Of a DNA stretch of 64,000 bases, positions 46,901 to 57,300 are shown piece by piece; position 1 is the first letter of the stretch; every line of letters starts with the position of its first letter. The translations under genes were made by a program, and so were the position numbers. This DNA comes from Tubulanus polymorphus. Lineage: Eukaryota; Nemertea; Palaeonemertea; Tubulaniformes; Tubulanidae. Below the pieces are notes generated by a model. It had not been told where the DNA came from and ran no database searches. It saw nothing but the letters and a program-made list of their open reading frames with translations. The stretch spans positions 2,648,501 through 2,712,500 of the forward strand of contig NC_134036.1 of the NCBI RefSeq assembly GCF_964204645.1. Reading direction: 5' to 3'.

Positions 46901-49900
46901 AATCTGTGTAAGAATGGTTCGTTCGATTCACCGGCGGTCGACGTCGTCATCGGTAATAACGGGCAACAATCGGAAAACGGACATCGTTGTTGCCCGGAAA
47001 CAAACGGTTACACGGCGAAAACAGTCAAAGCTTCGCAACAAAGCAAAGAGTCTCCGTGGGGAGAGGAGGATACCGAGACAAATGGCTTTTCGGACGGGAC
47101 GAATGTAAGTCGATGTTCAGTTCTAAACGGTAGCAGCATCGCGAAATCAGCGAAAATAAACGACCAGCAAATTTCGGTATCTTCGGAAATTTCGACTGAG
47201 AAACGAAGTACAGCATCGTCGTCTTTTCAACCAGTTTATACCAGTATTCAGGAAATAACAACAACATCATCATCTCAGGAAACTAACAACGGGACCACGA
47301 GATCGCAATATCGTCATGATGTCGACAACAATACGACTAGTCGTCATCACGGCGACCGTTTGACGTTTGACTCGATCGATAATAAACTGAAAGACATCGA
47401 GAAAATCGATTGTCAAGTGTCGTCTGCTTACGATCAACCTACAGAGACATCTAGTGGCGATTTAGCGAACGAACAGCCAATATTCTTCTTACCGGACGAA
47501 ACGACGGTGGCGCCACCGTGTCGAAATGGTGCTCGCCCCGAGAAATCCGAGAACGGAACTCTAGTGGCCGCTCCCGAAACTAACGGAGTCAACCTCCGAA
47601 ACGGGAATTCTATCGAGACCGCTCTGTTACCCGTTGCATTGTTGAGCGGTCGCCAAGCAGTGGAAGTCTTGAAGCCATCATCGTCTAGTCAGGTGTCAGC
47701 GTTGAATACCTCATTGGCTGCGGCGGCTGTTAACAGCTCCGGCGTTGTAGGGGGCGTCACTGTAGCCAAGTTTGGTAAACAACGTTCGCTGCTGAAAACG
47801 CTGATGACGAAGGAGCTTAAAACTGAACCGGTGAGTTTTAAAGGTCACGTGGAGCAAGTTTTTAATTGAAGGGCTAACATTAATTGGTTAATTCGAATAT
47901 GCATTGTCCTTCTGGCTGGCGGGGCTTATTTACTTCTCCGACCATCAGACCCGTCGAAATTTTTGTTTAGAATAAACGCTTTCTTCGTTTTCAGACATTG
48001 GACACGGAATCGGCGAAAAGAAAACATGTTCCGACGGACGTCGAACGGAAACAGTTCCATCAGAAAATGGAGAACAGTACTCAAATGGTGTTCAGCAGAC
48101 AAACAGGGTTACCTTTACAATCTAGTCCGGTGAGTATCTAACTCCAGGAGAGTCCGAGTAAAGATCTGGACCCAGTTCCACAGTTGTGAGTTAGAGCTTA
48201 CTCTGAGTTAAAGTTAGTTCATTTTCAATGAGTTAACTCTGAGTTAAATCTTAACTCAGAACTGTGGAACTGGACCCTGGGGCCAGTTGCACAGTCGTGA
48301 CTTAAGTATCTTAAACCTTTAGACCGGTTTTAAGTTGTTAGATTGGCTGTAGAGCCTAGTTGGCCTCAGACTGGTCTCAAGTCTAAGCCATGACTATGCA
48401 ACCAGCCACCGAGGTTCAGTTTTGACCTCCTCCCACACATTTTGGTCACAGTAGTCAATGTCATATAGAATGAGTTAGTTGTTTCTATTTTCTCTCTATA
48501 TTTTTCCAGGCGCCGGTGAAGAGAAATAGTTACAGTTGCCCGGGTGGAAATTTTAGTTTCGACGCGAATCTCGCGACTCCTCGCGCCATCAAAAAGTAAG
48601 TACGTCATCTCGACCACATCGAGACTGTTCTCATTCACACAGGGTGGTGCAACTGAACTGCGCAATCTAGAAAAGGCTAGGAATCAAAGTCAAGCAGAAA
48701 AAATCAGGGAATTTGATAAATTTAACCAAAAACCTTGAAAACTTTGGGAATTCAGATAATGCTATTGGATTGACACCATGTTTCTTGATCAGTAAATGAT
48801 TCACTGAAAAATGATTAAATTGTAACATTTTAAGCATAGAAATTTCTCTGATTCAGTCAGGGGGGAAAATTTGTGTAATCACATAATGGGAAACTTTGTC
48901 AATAGTGGCGCCACCCTGCAACCATTAGAGCCACTGAGCATAAACCATCTTTACAGCAACCATCGTTAATATCTCTTATAGCAACACACCTGCTCATTGT
49001 TTCACATTGTTGTTAACTGTTACTCTTCTGTTTCCTAGCGCCGTTTCGTGTTCAATTTTGGATTCGTCCGAAAACGAGGACGAAGAAAATCGTATCGGTC
49101 ATCGTAAACTGAGCGTCAGCGCGCCGGCGTCAACGCAACGATTGTTGGGCAATTTCGAGGTACGTTCATTACTAATTTAACGATGATTTTCAAGATTAAA
49201 GGTTTCTCGCAGAGCGTATAAGTGATGACCCTCAGATATCTATATGGTTGTTATCACACTCAATATGACTGCCTGGCAATTTAATTATGAAATTACAATT
49301 TTCCCCATCATTCAGGGTATAGATTTTGTTTGGAATCTCAATGTTCACATGAAAGGTAAAGAGTGTATCGGGGATGGTCCTTAGATATTGTTGTTATAAT
49401 TGCATGGCTGACTGGCAGCTATATTTGATTCGCATACAGGGTGCAGTCCTTAATCTTAATTCTCAAGAAAGGCGAACAGATTTTAGGTGATGATCTCTTT
49501 CCACCCATTCGCCAGGGGCTACTCCACTGATTCCACCCACTCAACACCAGGGGCTACTCCACTGATTCCACCACTGATTGTTGTTTGTATATTTTCAGGA
49601 GAGTATATTGAACGGCCGGATTGAGCCGGTCGGTGTTGTCGACGGATTCACGGCTGAAATCGGCGCCAGCGGTTCGTTCTGTCCGAAACACGCGAAATGT
49701 CCGGTCACCGCTTACTGGTTCAGTTTATCAGACGACAACGCGCCGTCTCCTTACCTCGTGAGTTTCCGCCAAAAATCTGCAGCCCAGTTTCTCAAAACAA
49801 ATTATGATTAGTTTCTTAATGATAACTGAACAATTTATTGTTTTTGAAAACCTGTCGACGATTTGAAGTTGAAGTTGAACTGAAGTTGATAAGGCTGAGA

Positions 49901-51092
49901 TTGAATTATTTTGTTATTATTTCAGGGTCACATTAGTTTAGAAGGAGTTGGAAAGAAAGGTTATCATGTACCGAAAAAGGGTACCGTTCAAGTGGTAAGT
50001 TCTGTTGGAAATTACAGGATTCTTAGTGTAGGCTTTGAATACGCTACCGAGTTCCCTGATTGTCAACTCTGTGAAATATTGACTACAGTTACAACACGCT
50101 ACCGAGTTCCCTGATCGTCAACTCGGCGAAATATTGACAACAGTTACAACACGCTACCGAGTTCCCTGATTGTCAACTCGGTGAAATATTGACAACAGTT
50201 ACAACACGCTACCGAGTTCCCTGATTGTCAACTCGGTGAAATATTGACAACAGTTACAACACGCTACCGAGTTCCCTGATTGTCAACTCGGTGAAATATT
50301 GACAACAGTTACAACACGCTACTGAGTTCCCTGATTGTCAACTCGGTGAAATATTGACAACAGTTACAACACGCTACCGAGTTCCCTGATTCTTAACTCA
50401 GTGAAATATTGTCAACACTCTCAACACTTTAACGAATAAGGCTGCTCGGTTTACTATATTTCTCCTCATTCTTTCGTTTTTTCAGACATTGTTTAATCCG
50501 AATAAAACGGTTGTAAAGATGTTCGTCGTGTTGTACGATTTATCGGACATGCCTCCGAATTGTCAGACATTCCTCCGTCAGCGTACGCTCTACATGCCGG
50601 TCGCTAGCGGCACTAAAACACCAAACGACCCGGACGACGACGACGAGCTCACTGATGACACTGATGACGATGAAATGTTACCCACTTATCTCAGATACCT
50701 TATACATCTCAGGTAATTAGTTACTCAATTAGTTACCAGTTGATTTCTATTACTTCTAATTGATCAAATCAATTATGATGATGTCTAATACATCTTGATT
50801 AATTAGTTAATCAATTAGTTATCATTGATTTCTGTAGGTGTTAATTGATCAAATCAATTAGGATGATGTCTTATGCATCTCAAGTAATTAGTCTGGTCAA
50901 ATGATTAAAAATTGATATTTTTGTAAATTTTTCAGGTTTATGAGTTCGAAATCAGGACGTATTTATCTTCACACCGATATTCGCTTGATATTCGCTCGCG
51001 ATAAATTCGAATTCGATCCTCGTGTCGCCACCTACGAACTGAGATCGTTCACCGAGGGACCCGTCAATCCGAAATTCTCTCCGATGAGATAA
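37923..51092 (+). CDS. ATOSA: Atossa homologue (ATOSA/ATOSB, formerly FAM214A/B), 12 exons, 1329 aa
   Basis: Atossa-family proteins are nuclear factors; in Drosophila, atossa acts in macrophage tissue invasion by raising metabolic-gene expression. Exons: 37923-37956, 43044-43225, 43845-44047, 44707-44832, 45340-47830, 47995-48129, 48510-48595, 49039-49159, 49599-49757, 49926-49994, 50486-50712, 50936-51092. The N-terminal part (residues ~25-180) carries family motifs: LITEVRVPELSTKGRTE, LYPDCC, LEQWTIQV, YLFFSQLSAWY. Giant exon 5 (2491 bp) encodes a disordered Ser/Asn/Thr-rich stretch, unrecognisable apart from its first ~40 residues. The C-terminal ~220 residues are the conserved core: GNFEESILNGR, VDGFTAEIGASGS, DDNAPSPYLG, VTLFNPNKTVVKMFVV, TFLRQRTLYMPV, YLIHLRF, and NPKFSP near the end, corresponding to DUF4210 and the meiosis-type chromosome-segregation domain. 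Exon 1 is inferred from donor and phase only; translation could instead start at 43055. Invertebrates usually have one copy, so the A/B label is arbitrary. Confidence 0.95.
39420..39735 (+). repeat. ~310-bp C/T-rich polypyrimidine tract (ATOS intron 1)
   Basis: The sequence is almost purely C and T with imperfect 'ctccctgtctccatttctta' and 'cccattctccc' repeats. Apparent Ser/Pro/Leu-rich or Arg/Glu-rich ORFs in it reflect composition, not coding. Confidence 0.85.
42515..42655. mobile_element. GGTTCCATAGTC MITE, diverged copy 4 (ATOS intron 1)
   Basis: Weak ends ('agttatagactttaaagtag' and 'aagtctttgaatatggaacc') and internal 'cttaaaaccagtcattagat' match the family less closely. Confidence 0.45.
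42770..42862 (-). mobile_element. tRNA-derived SINE head (ATOS intron 1, minus strand)
   Basis: On the minus strand an A-box-like TAGCTCAGTGAGATTAG is followed by GTTACAATCACTATTAGTGA and a B-box GGTTCGAATCC (about 42787-42797). The plus-strand sequence at 62585-62645 is a relative. It lacks paired acceptor ends, so it is a SINE rather than a tRNA gene. Confidence 0.6.
43247..43815. repeat. 'TATGACATCATCAAATTGATG' repeat filling ATOS intron 2
   Basis: At least six units of about 80-90 bp are present; the first half reads 'cctatgacatcatcaaattg' and the second half the reverse complement 'aatttgatgatgtcatag'. The array is thus a large inverted arrangement covering most of the 619-bp intron. 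Confidence 0.75.
44205..44645 (+). mobile_element. ~430-bp 'GGGTCCCTA' family, copy in ATOS intron 3
   Basis: It runs from 'cctgggtctctctctatacg' to 'cttgatctgtagggact'. It shares ordered blocks with GPATCH4 intron 6 and, inverted, VPS13 intron 11. A solo end is at 44057-44120. Confidence 0.7.
44843..44992. mobile_element. ~150-bp palindromic element, GCAGCCAGTTGCTGGAAA ends (ATOS intron 4)
   Basis: Left 'cagttgctggaaatttggtt', 'aaccggtggataa' is mirrored by 'tatccactggttaac', 'aaccaacttttgagcaactg'. A relative lies at 53023-53157, and partial ends occur near 52520 and 33730. Confidence 0.6.
48175..48280. mobile_element. ~106-bp hairpin element, CCAGTTCCACAGTT ends (ATOS intron 6)
   Basis: Arms 'cccagttccacagttgtgag' and 'ctcagaactgtggaactgg' flank several inverted 'gagttaa' blocks. 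A similar element is at 56466-56586. Confidence 0.65.
48281..48412. mobile_element. GGTTCCATAGTC MITE, copy 5 (ATOS intron 6)
   Basis: It directly abuts the previous element. Ends 'ggggccagttgcacagtcgtg' shortened to GGGGCCAGTTGCACAGTC and 'catgactatgcaaccagcc' with conserved 'ctggtctcaagtctaagcc' inside. Confidence 0.65.
48637..48922. mobile_element. ~285-bp repeat with CAGGGTGG/CCACCCTG ends (ATOS intron 7)
   Basis: This is an inverted copy of the 9375-9690 family, starting CAGGGTGGTGC and ending GTGGCGCCACCCTGC (palindrome 48905-48915). Because ATOS and VPS13 lie on opposite strands, its orientation relative to transcription is the same as in VPS13. Confidence 0.6.
50041..50425 (+). repeat. 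Seven 55-bp tandem units, each with an 8-bp stem-loop (ATOS intron 10)
   Basis: Units begin ACGCTACCGAG at 50041, 50096, 50151, 50206, 50261, 50316 and 50371, exactly 55 bp apart. Inside each, ACCGAGTT and AACTCGGT are exact inverted repeats around an 11-nt loop. The array makes up about 78% of the 491-bp intron and ends 60 bp before exon 11. Confidence 0.95.
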
Positions 51093-51340
51093 CGATGGTT
51101 TTCGTTTAGTTCTCGTTTCGACCAGGTGGCGCCACAACGCGGTATTATGGTTATTTCTACTACTACCAGATGGCGTGATTGTAGTCTTAAACAACCGCCT
51201 TCAGGTTCTGTTATAGTTCTCTGAACCACCAATAGGTGGGTTCGTAGGTTTCTTTATGGACGCACGGAAGTAGCGATATATAACTTCATCCAACACCAGG
51301 TGGCGTTACAGATATCCTCAACCTGGCAAAGGACAAAATT
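51093..51340 (+). other. ATOS 3' UTR with three CTCF-core-like sites
   Basis: ACCAGGTGGCGCC (about 51120-51132), ACCAGATGGCG (51165-51175) and CACCAGGTGGCG (51294-51305) all lie on the plus strand within 190 bp of one another. The pattern matches the conserved animal CTCF core (CCA, C/T, AG, G/A, G/T, GGC). Binding is inference. Confidence 0.5.
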
Positions 51341-51503
51341 ACCAAATTTGGTGAAATTTTTGGGCATATTCCAGAATAATTTATCTTTTATTCAAAAGAT
51401 TGGAAATTAGATATATACAATTTTCGCATAGAGTTTGGACTCAAGTTCTGACTCAGTTCTCGCGAATGAAGCTATTATTAGCAATTTATCAAATATATAA
51501 AAG

Positions 51504-51580
51504 AATAAATATATTTATTTATTTCCGATATTTTATCGAAAATTTCGATTTGTTTCACGAAATAGAAAAGAAATAATAAA
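51504..51580 (+). terminator. Candidate ATOS polyadenylation signals
   Basis: Two AATAAA hexamers (51504-51509 and 51575-51580) lie 412 and 483 bp after the ATOS stop codon. The 3' UTR before them contains three CTCF-core-like sites. Confidence 0.5.
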
Positions 51581-51929
51581 ATGGTTTAAAGCGATTAAGT
51601 ATAGCCACTTAACAAGATTGACTTTTAGAATTCTTTGCATGGGATTTAAGCATGACCGGCCTGCCCAGTAAGTGGAGATGTTAGCCATCTCTGGCATGCG
51701 GGGCTTTTCATTGTTGATGGTTCGATATATATATATACGATGGAATTGTTTTAGAAAGTATTGTTAATGTCTCTGATGTTGTTGTTAAGATAAAGAGTTT
51801 ATTATTATTCAAGGAAAAGAATTGAGATTGTTGATCAGTAAAATACTGTAATAGCTATAGTGCCCCCTATACCATAACTAGTGAATCAGAGAATTGAATT
51901 TTAGCCCGCGAGTTCTTTTTCAATTTCAC

Positions 51930-52128
51930 TAAGGCTAAAAAAAATTTGAATACCTTGTTTCTCATTTCTGATGAGCTTAAAAGCTGACCCGGCCGGTCGC
52001 CTATCTACCCTTAACTAAACACAATCAGGTTAACAATAACAGACCTGGCAGCTATATAAATGAACTGAATTACAAAATTGAGCCGGCCGATTAGGAGAAA
52101 CAAGGTATGATTCTTGTTTAGCCTTACG
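51930..52128. mobile_element. AGGCTAAAAA MITE, copy 2 (between ATOS and FAH)
   Basis: It starts AAGGCTAAAAAAAATTTGAA, then 'taccttgtttctc', and ends 'gagaaacaaggtatgattct' and 'tgtttagcctta'. The interior has 'gacccggccggtcgcctatc' as in copy 1. Confidence 0.75.
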
Positions 52129-52772
52129 TACATACGGTACCTTACCTCAATGCAAAAGAGATGTACTCGTAGGTCAGGGGTATAATATAAGCTTGGAAAG
52201 ATTTCAGCCCATTGCTCAGTTATATCGTGGACGTATAAACTAGATAATACTCCCATGGTTATATGAACAGTTTCAAGTAGACTATTCGCTTATAAGAATA
52301 TTGAAAGTTGTCGAGATGCAGTTCTGTTTGGAAAATAACGGCTAACTTTGTGACTTCAAATGAAATGATTCTGGTTCCGTGACTTTTTCGAAAGACTTTC
52401 AATTTCTCTGATTCACGGCGCATTAGTCCGTACCTCGCGGTTTCTTGGGTATGAGTTCATTTTCAAGTTTTAAATCTTGTGTCAAATTTTAACGAGGAAT
52501 GTCACTGGATCTTGGGAATTAGCGAAATGGGGTCAGTCGCTCAAAAATTGGTGAAAGGTGAATACCATAGTAACAATGAACTTTTAATTGTAACTCTGAG
52601 ATAAAATCAGTTTATTTTGAATGAATCAAATAAATGTGGAACAGGATCCTGAATCTTAAGGCTGTAGAACTGGGGAATATGTATAAAATGCAAATTCTGA
52701 TGTTTGTTCGTCTTTCGTAGAGACAGACTTAAAATATGTTGATGGTGTAAAAAAGACCCTTACGACAAATTC

Positions 52773-53005
52773 AGGGTCCGATTCAAGGGACAGATGCACG
52801 GGGTGCACTCCCTAAAGATGTCAAGTTGCCCTAAAAATTTCACAGGAAAATAAAAGATGTTTAAAACTGATACCTAAAAAGTTTAAATTCATATGCTTGT
52901 TCTCTGTATTTCCAAACATGAGTTAATGTTTCCCGATGAAGGTGCCCTTTCGGTTTTTCATTTTATGATATGCCATACTTTTTGGGCACGCCCTGAATCA
53001 GACCC
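52773..53005 (+). mobile_element. ~235-bp dispersed element, copy 2 (ATOS-FAH intergenic)
   Basis: It matches 33766-34015 in block order: 'caggaaaataaaa', 'aaaactgatacct', 'aaaagttt', 'ctctgtatttcc', 'ggtgccctttcgg', 'catactttttggg'. Confidence 0.6.
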
Positions 53006-53022
53006 TATATCTGCCCATGGGG

Positions 53023-53157
53023 CTGCAGTTGCTCAACACTTGATTAGAGTTAACTAGCGGTTAGTCGACATCGTGACAATTAAAAGTTCATTGTTACTAA
53101 TGGTATCCGCCGGTTACCTTATCTTTAACGAACTTTCGAGCAACACTGCGGCCCCCC
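53023..53157. mobile_element. ~135-bp palindromic element, GGGGCTGCAGTTGCTCAA ends
   Basis: The left end is mirrored by TTCGAGCAACACTGCGGCCCC. 'taactagcggttag' and 'aattaaaagttcattgttac' lie inside. Related to 44843-44992. Confidence 0.6.
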
Positions 53158-53985
53158 TGAAATTTGTGAAATGTATGTAAGAAGACTTGTCGTGTATAAG
53201 AATTGTTATATAGAATAGACAAAAGGAATAATATAATTGTTAAATGTTTGTTTGTTGTGATGAGAGACGAGAGGTGGCGCGTAATAATGCGCGCAAAAAA
53301 AAGCTTATCGTATATATGATCATTATATGGAAAAAAGTTATTAAAAATTAAAGAAAAAATTATTAGATAAAAACCTTTAAAAAAATCTTGTAAAACTTCA
53401 TTAAAAAGAGTCGGCTTGACTTGATTATCCTTTAATTTCATTTTAATCCTGATATGTCTAGAACCATTTAGATATTGAATGGATATTGAATAATACTACT
53501 GAGTTCTGTCTGCTTAAAGTTCATTCTTTATTTTCGATTAATTCATCGATTTTGGTTTTATCAGGATCATCGAACTGTTATTATATTCGAAGGTGTCAAA
53601 TTTGAAAAATTCGATCTTTTTTCTGCTCTTTTGAAAAAGATTTACGATGATTTTGTTTGTTTATTTGAGACTCGAGGAAAACATACTTCATTCAGACTTA
53701 CTCTACACACATTACTAGCACTACTCGCATATATTATTATATGAAAATAAAGGTCATAATAACTCATCGAAGACAAAAATTAATTTCGTGTCATTTTATG
53801 TGTTGTGTCTCCAGGTTTTTTTAAACATTTTTTCTAGCTTACTCCGGATTTTCAAAGGATTTTCTAGTGTTTCAATTTTTTTTTTCAACCTCGTAGCGAC
53901 CAATTGACTTTCTCATTTCAATTCAATTTTATCAACCGAGCGCTAGTAGCACCATCGGTTCTCGTAAACTTTTTACAAAAACGCT
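53158..53985. other. ATOS-FAH intergenic A/T-rich stretch
   Basis: I see no gene or clear repeat here. A 114-codon minus-strand ORF (53097-53441) begins in A/T-rich sequence, runs into the palindromic element and is not recognisable. An AATAAA near 53747 could be a distal signal. Confidence 0.4.
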
Positions 53986-54029
53986 AGACTGGTTGCCGGT
54001 CTAACTTCAAATTGGACCGGCAACCAGTC
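53986..54029. promoter_or_regulatory. Perfect 15-bp inverted repeat upstream of FAH
   Basis: GACTGGTTGCCGGTC (53987-54001) is followed by a 13-nt spacer and its exact reverse complement (54015-54029), about 300 bp before the FAH start. The left arm, as the 17-mer AGACTGGTTGCCGGTCT, also occurs at 28701-28717, about 170 bp upstream of the VPS13 start. GGTTGCC/GGCAACC halves resemble RFX X-box half-sites. It may be a regulatory site or the remnant of a small palindromic element. Confidence 0.5.
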
Positions 54030-54322
54030 GAGTGTATGCGCCGCATTTGACGTTAGCGATTGATGAAAAGCAATTGGTGACCAGCGAATGACGATCGACG
54101 ATGTCGGCACCGATATTCTGTAGGTCTCCCATACCATATAGGAAATATAACTATATCATAGAATAGTCACAATATAGTTTAATTGAATTTGTGTGGAGTA
54201 TTTCCGGTTTACTTCCGGGTTCCGTGGCGTGAGAGAAAAATTGTCTGAGTATTCGACACTTTTTCCTTTAGAAGTTTCAGCTTTAAACCGTCAAAATTCC
54301 TCGTCAACGACGCTCGAGTAAA

Positions 54323-57300
54323 ATGTCTTTCATTCCTGTTGCTGCTGATAGTGATTTCTCCGTTCAGAATTTGCCGTACGGAGTTTTCTCAACCGCTCAA
54401 AACGTGAGTTTCTCGGACCCCCCCCCCCCCCCCACCACCGGCACCAGCCCGGTCACACACGAGTCTCACTCAGCGAGTCTCGCTGAATCTGGAAATGAAT
54501 TGGGTTTGGGCCTCATGCATCTCACTAATGAAAATCATTTAAAAATGACTAGTAAGAAAAATTAATAGTCATCATGATGTGTACGGTAATCACCCAGACC
54601 CCCGTTGTTATTTTCACAGTGTCATAGGTTGTGAAAACGTTAAAAATGCACATAGGCTATAGAAAACCCGGTCTACTCAATTCAATTCTGTAAATTTACT
54701 GATACTTTATGTTTGCCGATTATCAATGAACAAGCCAACAAATATCTTGCCGAGGACACTACAGTAATGTATAGGGTTTGAACCCACGACCTGGCTTCCC
54801 AGAAATGTACGCTCTAACCATTGGCCCACACCGCTCGCTTTTTTGATGTTTTAAAAGAGCTAAATCTAAAGTCAGGTTGTGAGCTAACCCAACCTATAAA
54901 AAGGCTCAGGCCGTCTCTTAAGACCCACTAAGGTTACACTGTTACTCGCAGTTGGGACGTAAAACTCTTCTAAACAGTTCTCTGTTGTATTGCTGAAGGT
55001 TCTCGACTGCGTCTGCGTTCTTTCAGCTCTCTCAGACGAGGTTTTTCTTTGGGCACCCAGACATGATGAGAAGACTCGTAGAGTAGTCGTGTTAACCGGG
55101 TTTAGAATAAATAACATGACGAGTTAGTACTTAATAGGTTAACTATTTATTTGACGCACAAGCTTTCGCTTCTAATGTATAGAAGCTTCATCAGGTGAAT
55201 GAGTCAGTCACTCATTTACCCGATGATTCACCTATATAGTACTACTCCTCTCGTTATTTGGGCCCTCCCAATAAAGTTACATAGTAAGCAATTGTTTTCC
55301 TACAGTTTGTTGATTGTATTTTGTTTATATTTGTAGTCGACTCATCGTATTGGAGTTGCTATTGGAGATCAGGTGTTAGATTTAAGCGTTATCGTCCATC
55401 TGTTCGACGGACCGGAATTATCAGACAAGAACAATGTTTTTCTGGAGGTCAGTTTTATTCATGTTCGTCGCTTGATGATTTTGAGAATTTAAACAAAAAG
55501 AAAATGGAGACTGGTGTCATGTAATCATTAAGATTGCACTGGACATAGAAATGTCCATATCAAACAGGAAAAAAAAGGTCTCCAACTCAATTGACTAGAA
55601 AAAATGTTAAAACCAGTCCATAAATCCGCCAAGGGGTTTACTGAGATATATGATAATCTTCTTCTAGTAAATTTAAACCCTTTCAGTGCTGATTACCCTA
55701 TAGTGCTGGAGATCTTTTGAAAAATTCCACCTTAGTGTGTTTAATAACGGGAATACCACTACAATGCGTCTACACCGCGGTGCAGTGTATCATTAGTTAC
55801 TTATATTTCACTATGTTTGACAGGTGCTGCCATTTTTTAAGAGAGATAATTACTTACATCAATACACCGCATTGCAGTGTACTAGAAAAATCTATCACTG
55901 ATTCATACACTGCTCTGCGGTGTAGATGCACTGAAAGGGTTAAGCCTACATTATGATGAAGCTCTCTCTTTTTTCAGCCGACTTTGAATAAATTCATGGC
56001 TCTCGGACACCTCGCGTGGTCTGAGGCTCGTAAAAGGATTCAGGAACTACTCTGTCCCGACCACCGGGAACTACGAGACAATGGGGAACTCTGTAGCAAG
56101 TAAGTCACTCCGTTCCAGTCACCATCCCGGATGCTCCTATGGGGTCCCTATGAATCCTTGTTTCTTTATGAACTCCTTCTTATAGTGCTTCAAAGGTGAT
56201 TAAACTCCTTTGCTTTGAGCAAAATGCCTGAAACTTTTTGAAAACTCCTTACACCCTAGAATGACTGATGTGTAGGGACTGACACTCCTTACTCAAGACA
56301 ACATTTTGATTTTAAAGCTGGTTTCATTATTTTCAGGGCATTTGTCGACATGAATGCGGTTACCATGCATTTACCTGCAGATATCGGTAAGCAAATCTAA
56401 TATGTCCAGCTGTGAAAATATGTCTTATAAATCAGAATTGATTTCTTCAAATTGAGAAAAATCATTTTTAGATCAGGATCCAGTTCCACAGTTTGGAGTT
56501 AGGATTTGAAACAAGATTTGAAACATTGACAATGAACTAATTCTAACTTGGAGTTAACTCTATAACTACTGTGGAACCGGGTCCTGGTCTTCAAAACTGA
56601 GAATTGTTAGGACATAATTAAATATCAATTGAGAAACAAAATTAAGAAAAATATTGTAGATAATGTCTTCAAAAATGAGAATGAAATGAAATTTTATTTT
56701 GATGAAAAGAAAAACTCATTGAGAGTGATATAAGAAACATCATTGAATGGGAATTAAAAAAAGGTTCACAAAATGAAAAAAAAGAAAGGTTATGGAAAAT
56801 AAATTTTTTGAAGAAGATTTCAAAAAATTAGAGAAAATTGAATGTTTTAAATAATATGTTTTGCAGGTGATTATACGGATTTCTATTCATCGAGGGAACA
56901 CGCTACGAACGTAGGGACGATGTTCCGCGGTAAAGACAACGCTCTGATGCCGAACTGGCTTCATTTACCGGTCGGTTACCACGGTCGCGCGTCGTCCGTG
57001 GTCGTCTCCGGTACGCCGATCAGACGCCCGAACGGGCAAACCAGACCCAACGAAGGTAAGATACGAGAATTGAACCTCCTTGTATTTCACACGGTTCATG
57101 GCAAAATATGCGGTTCATATGCAGCTAAAAATGCTGAGTTTTGATGATGTGGCTTTCAATTTACCATTGCTCAAAGATTTCCGGTTTTCTTGTTCGTGAA
57201 ATGATGAACTAATGTAATATTTCAGCCGAGCCTCCAGTGTACGGACCGTGTAAACTGATGGACATCGAATTAGAAATGGCTTTTTTCACCGGACCAGGAA

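Noticed and set aside
46020-47273. Antisense ORFs within ATOS exon 5
   Set aside because: They are shadows of the long coding exon, not recognisable and without their own signals.
50041-50425. CRISPR-like array of regularly spaced repeats
   Set aside because: There are no variable spacers: the whole 55-bp unit repeats head to tail, and it lies in an intron of an animal gene.
54323-54565. 80-codon ORF continuing through the FAH exon 1 donor with a poly-Pro stretch
   Set aside because: The conserved FAH frame leaves at the GTGAGT donor (54404); the Pro run is the intronic C16 tract.
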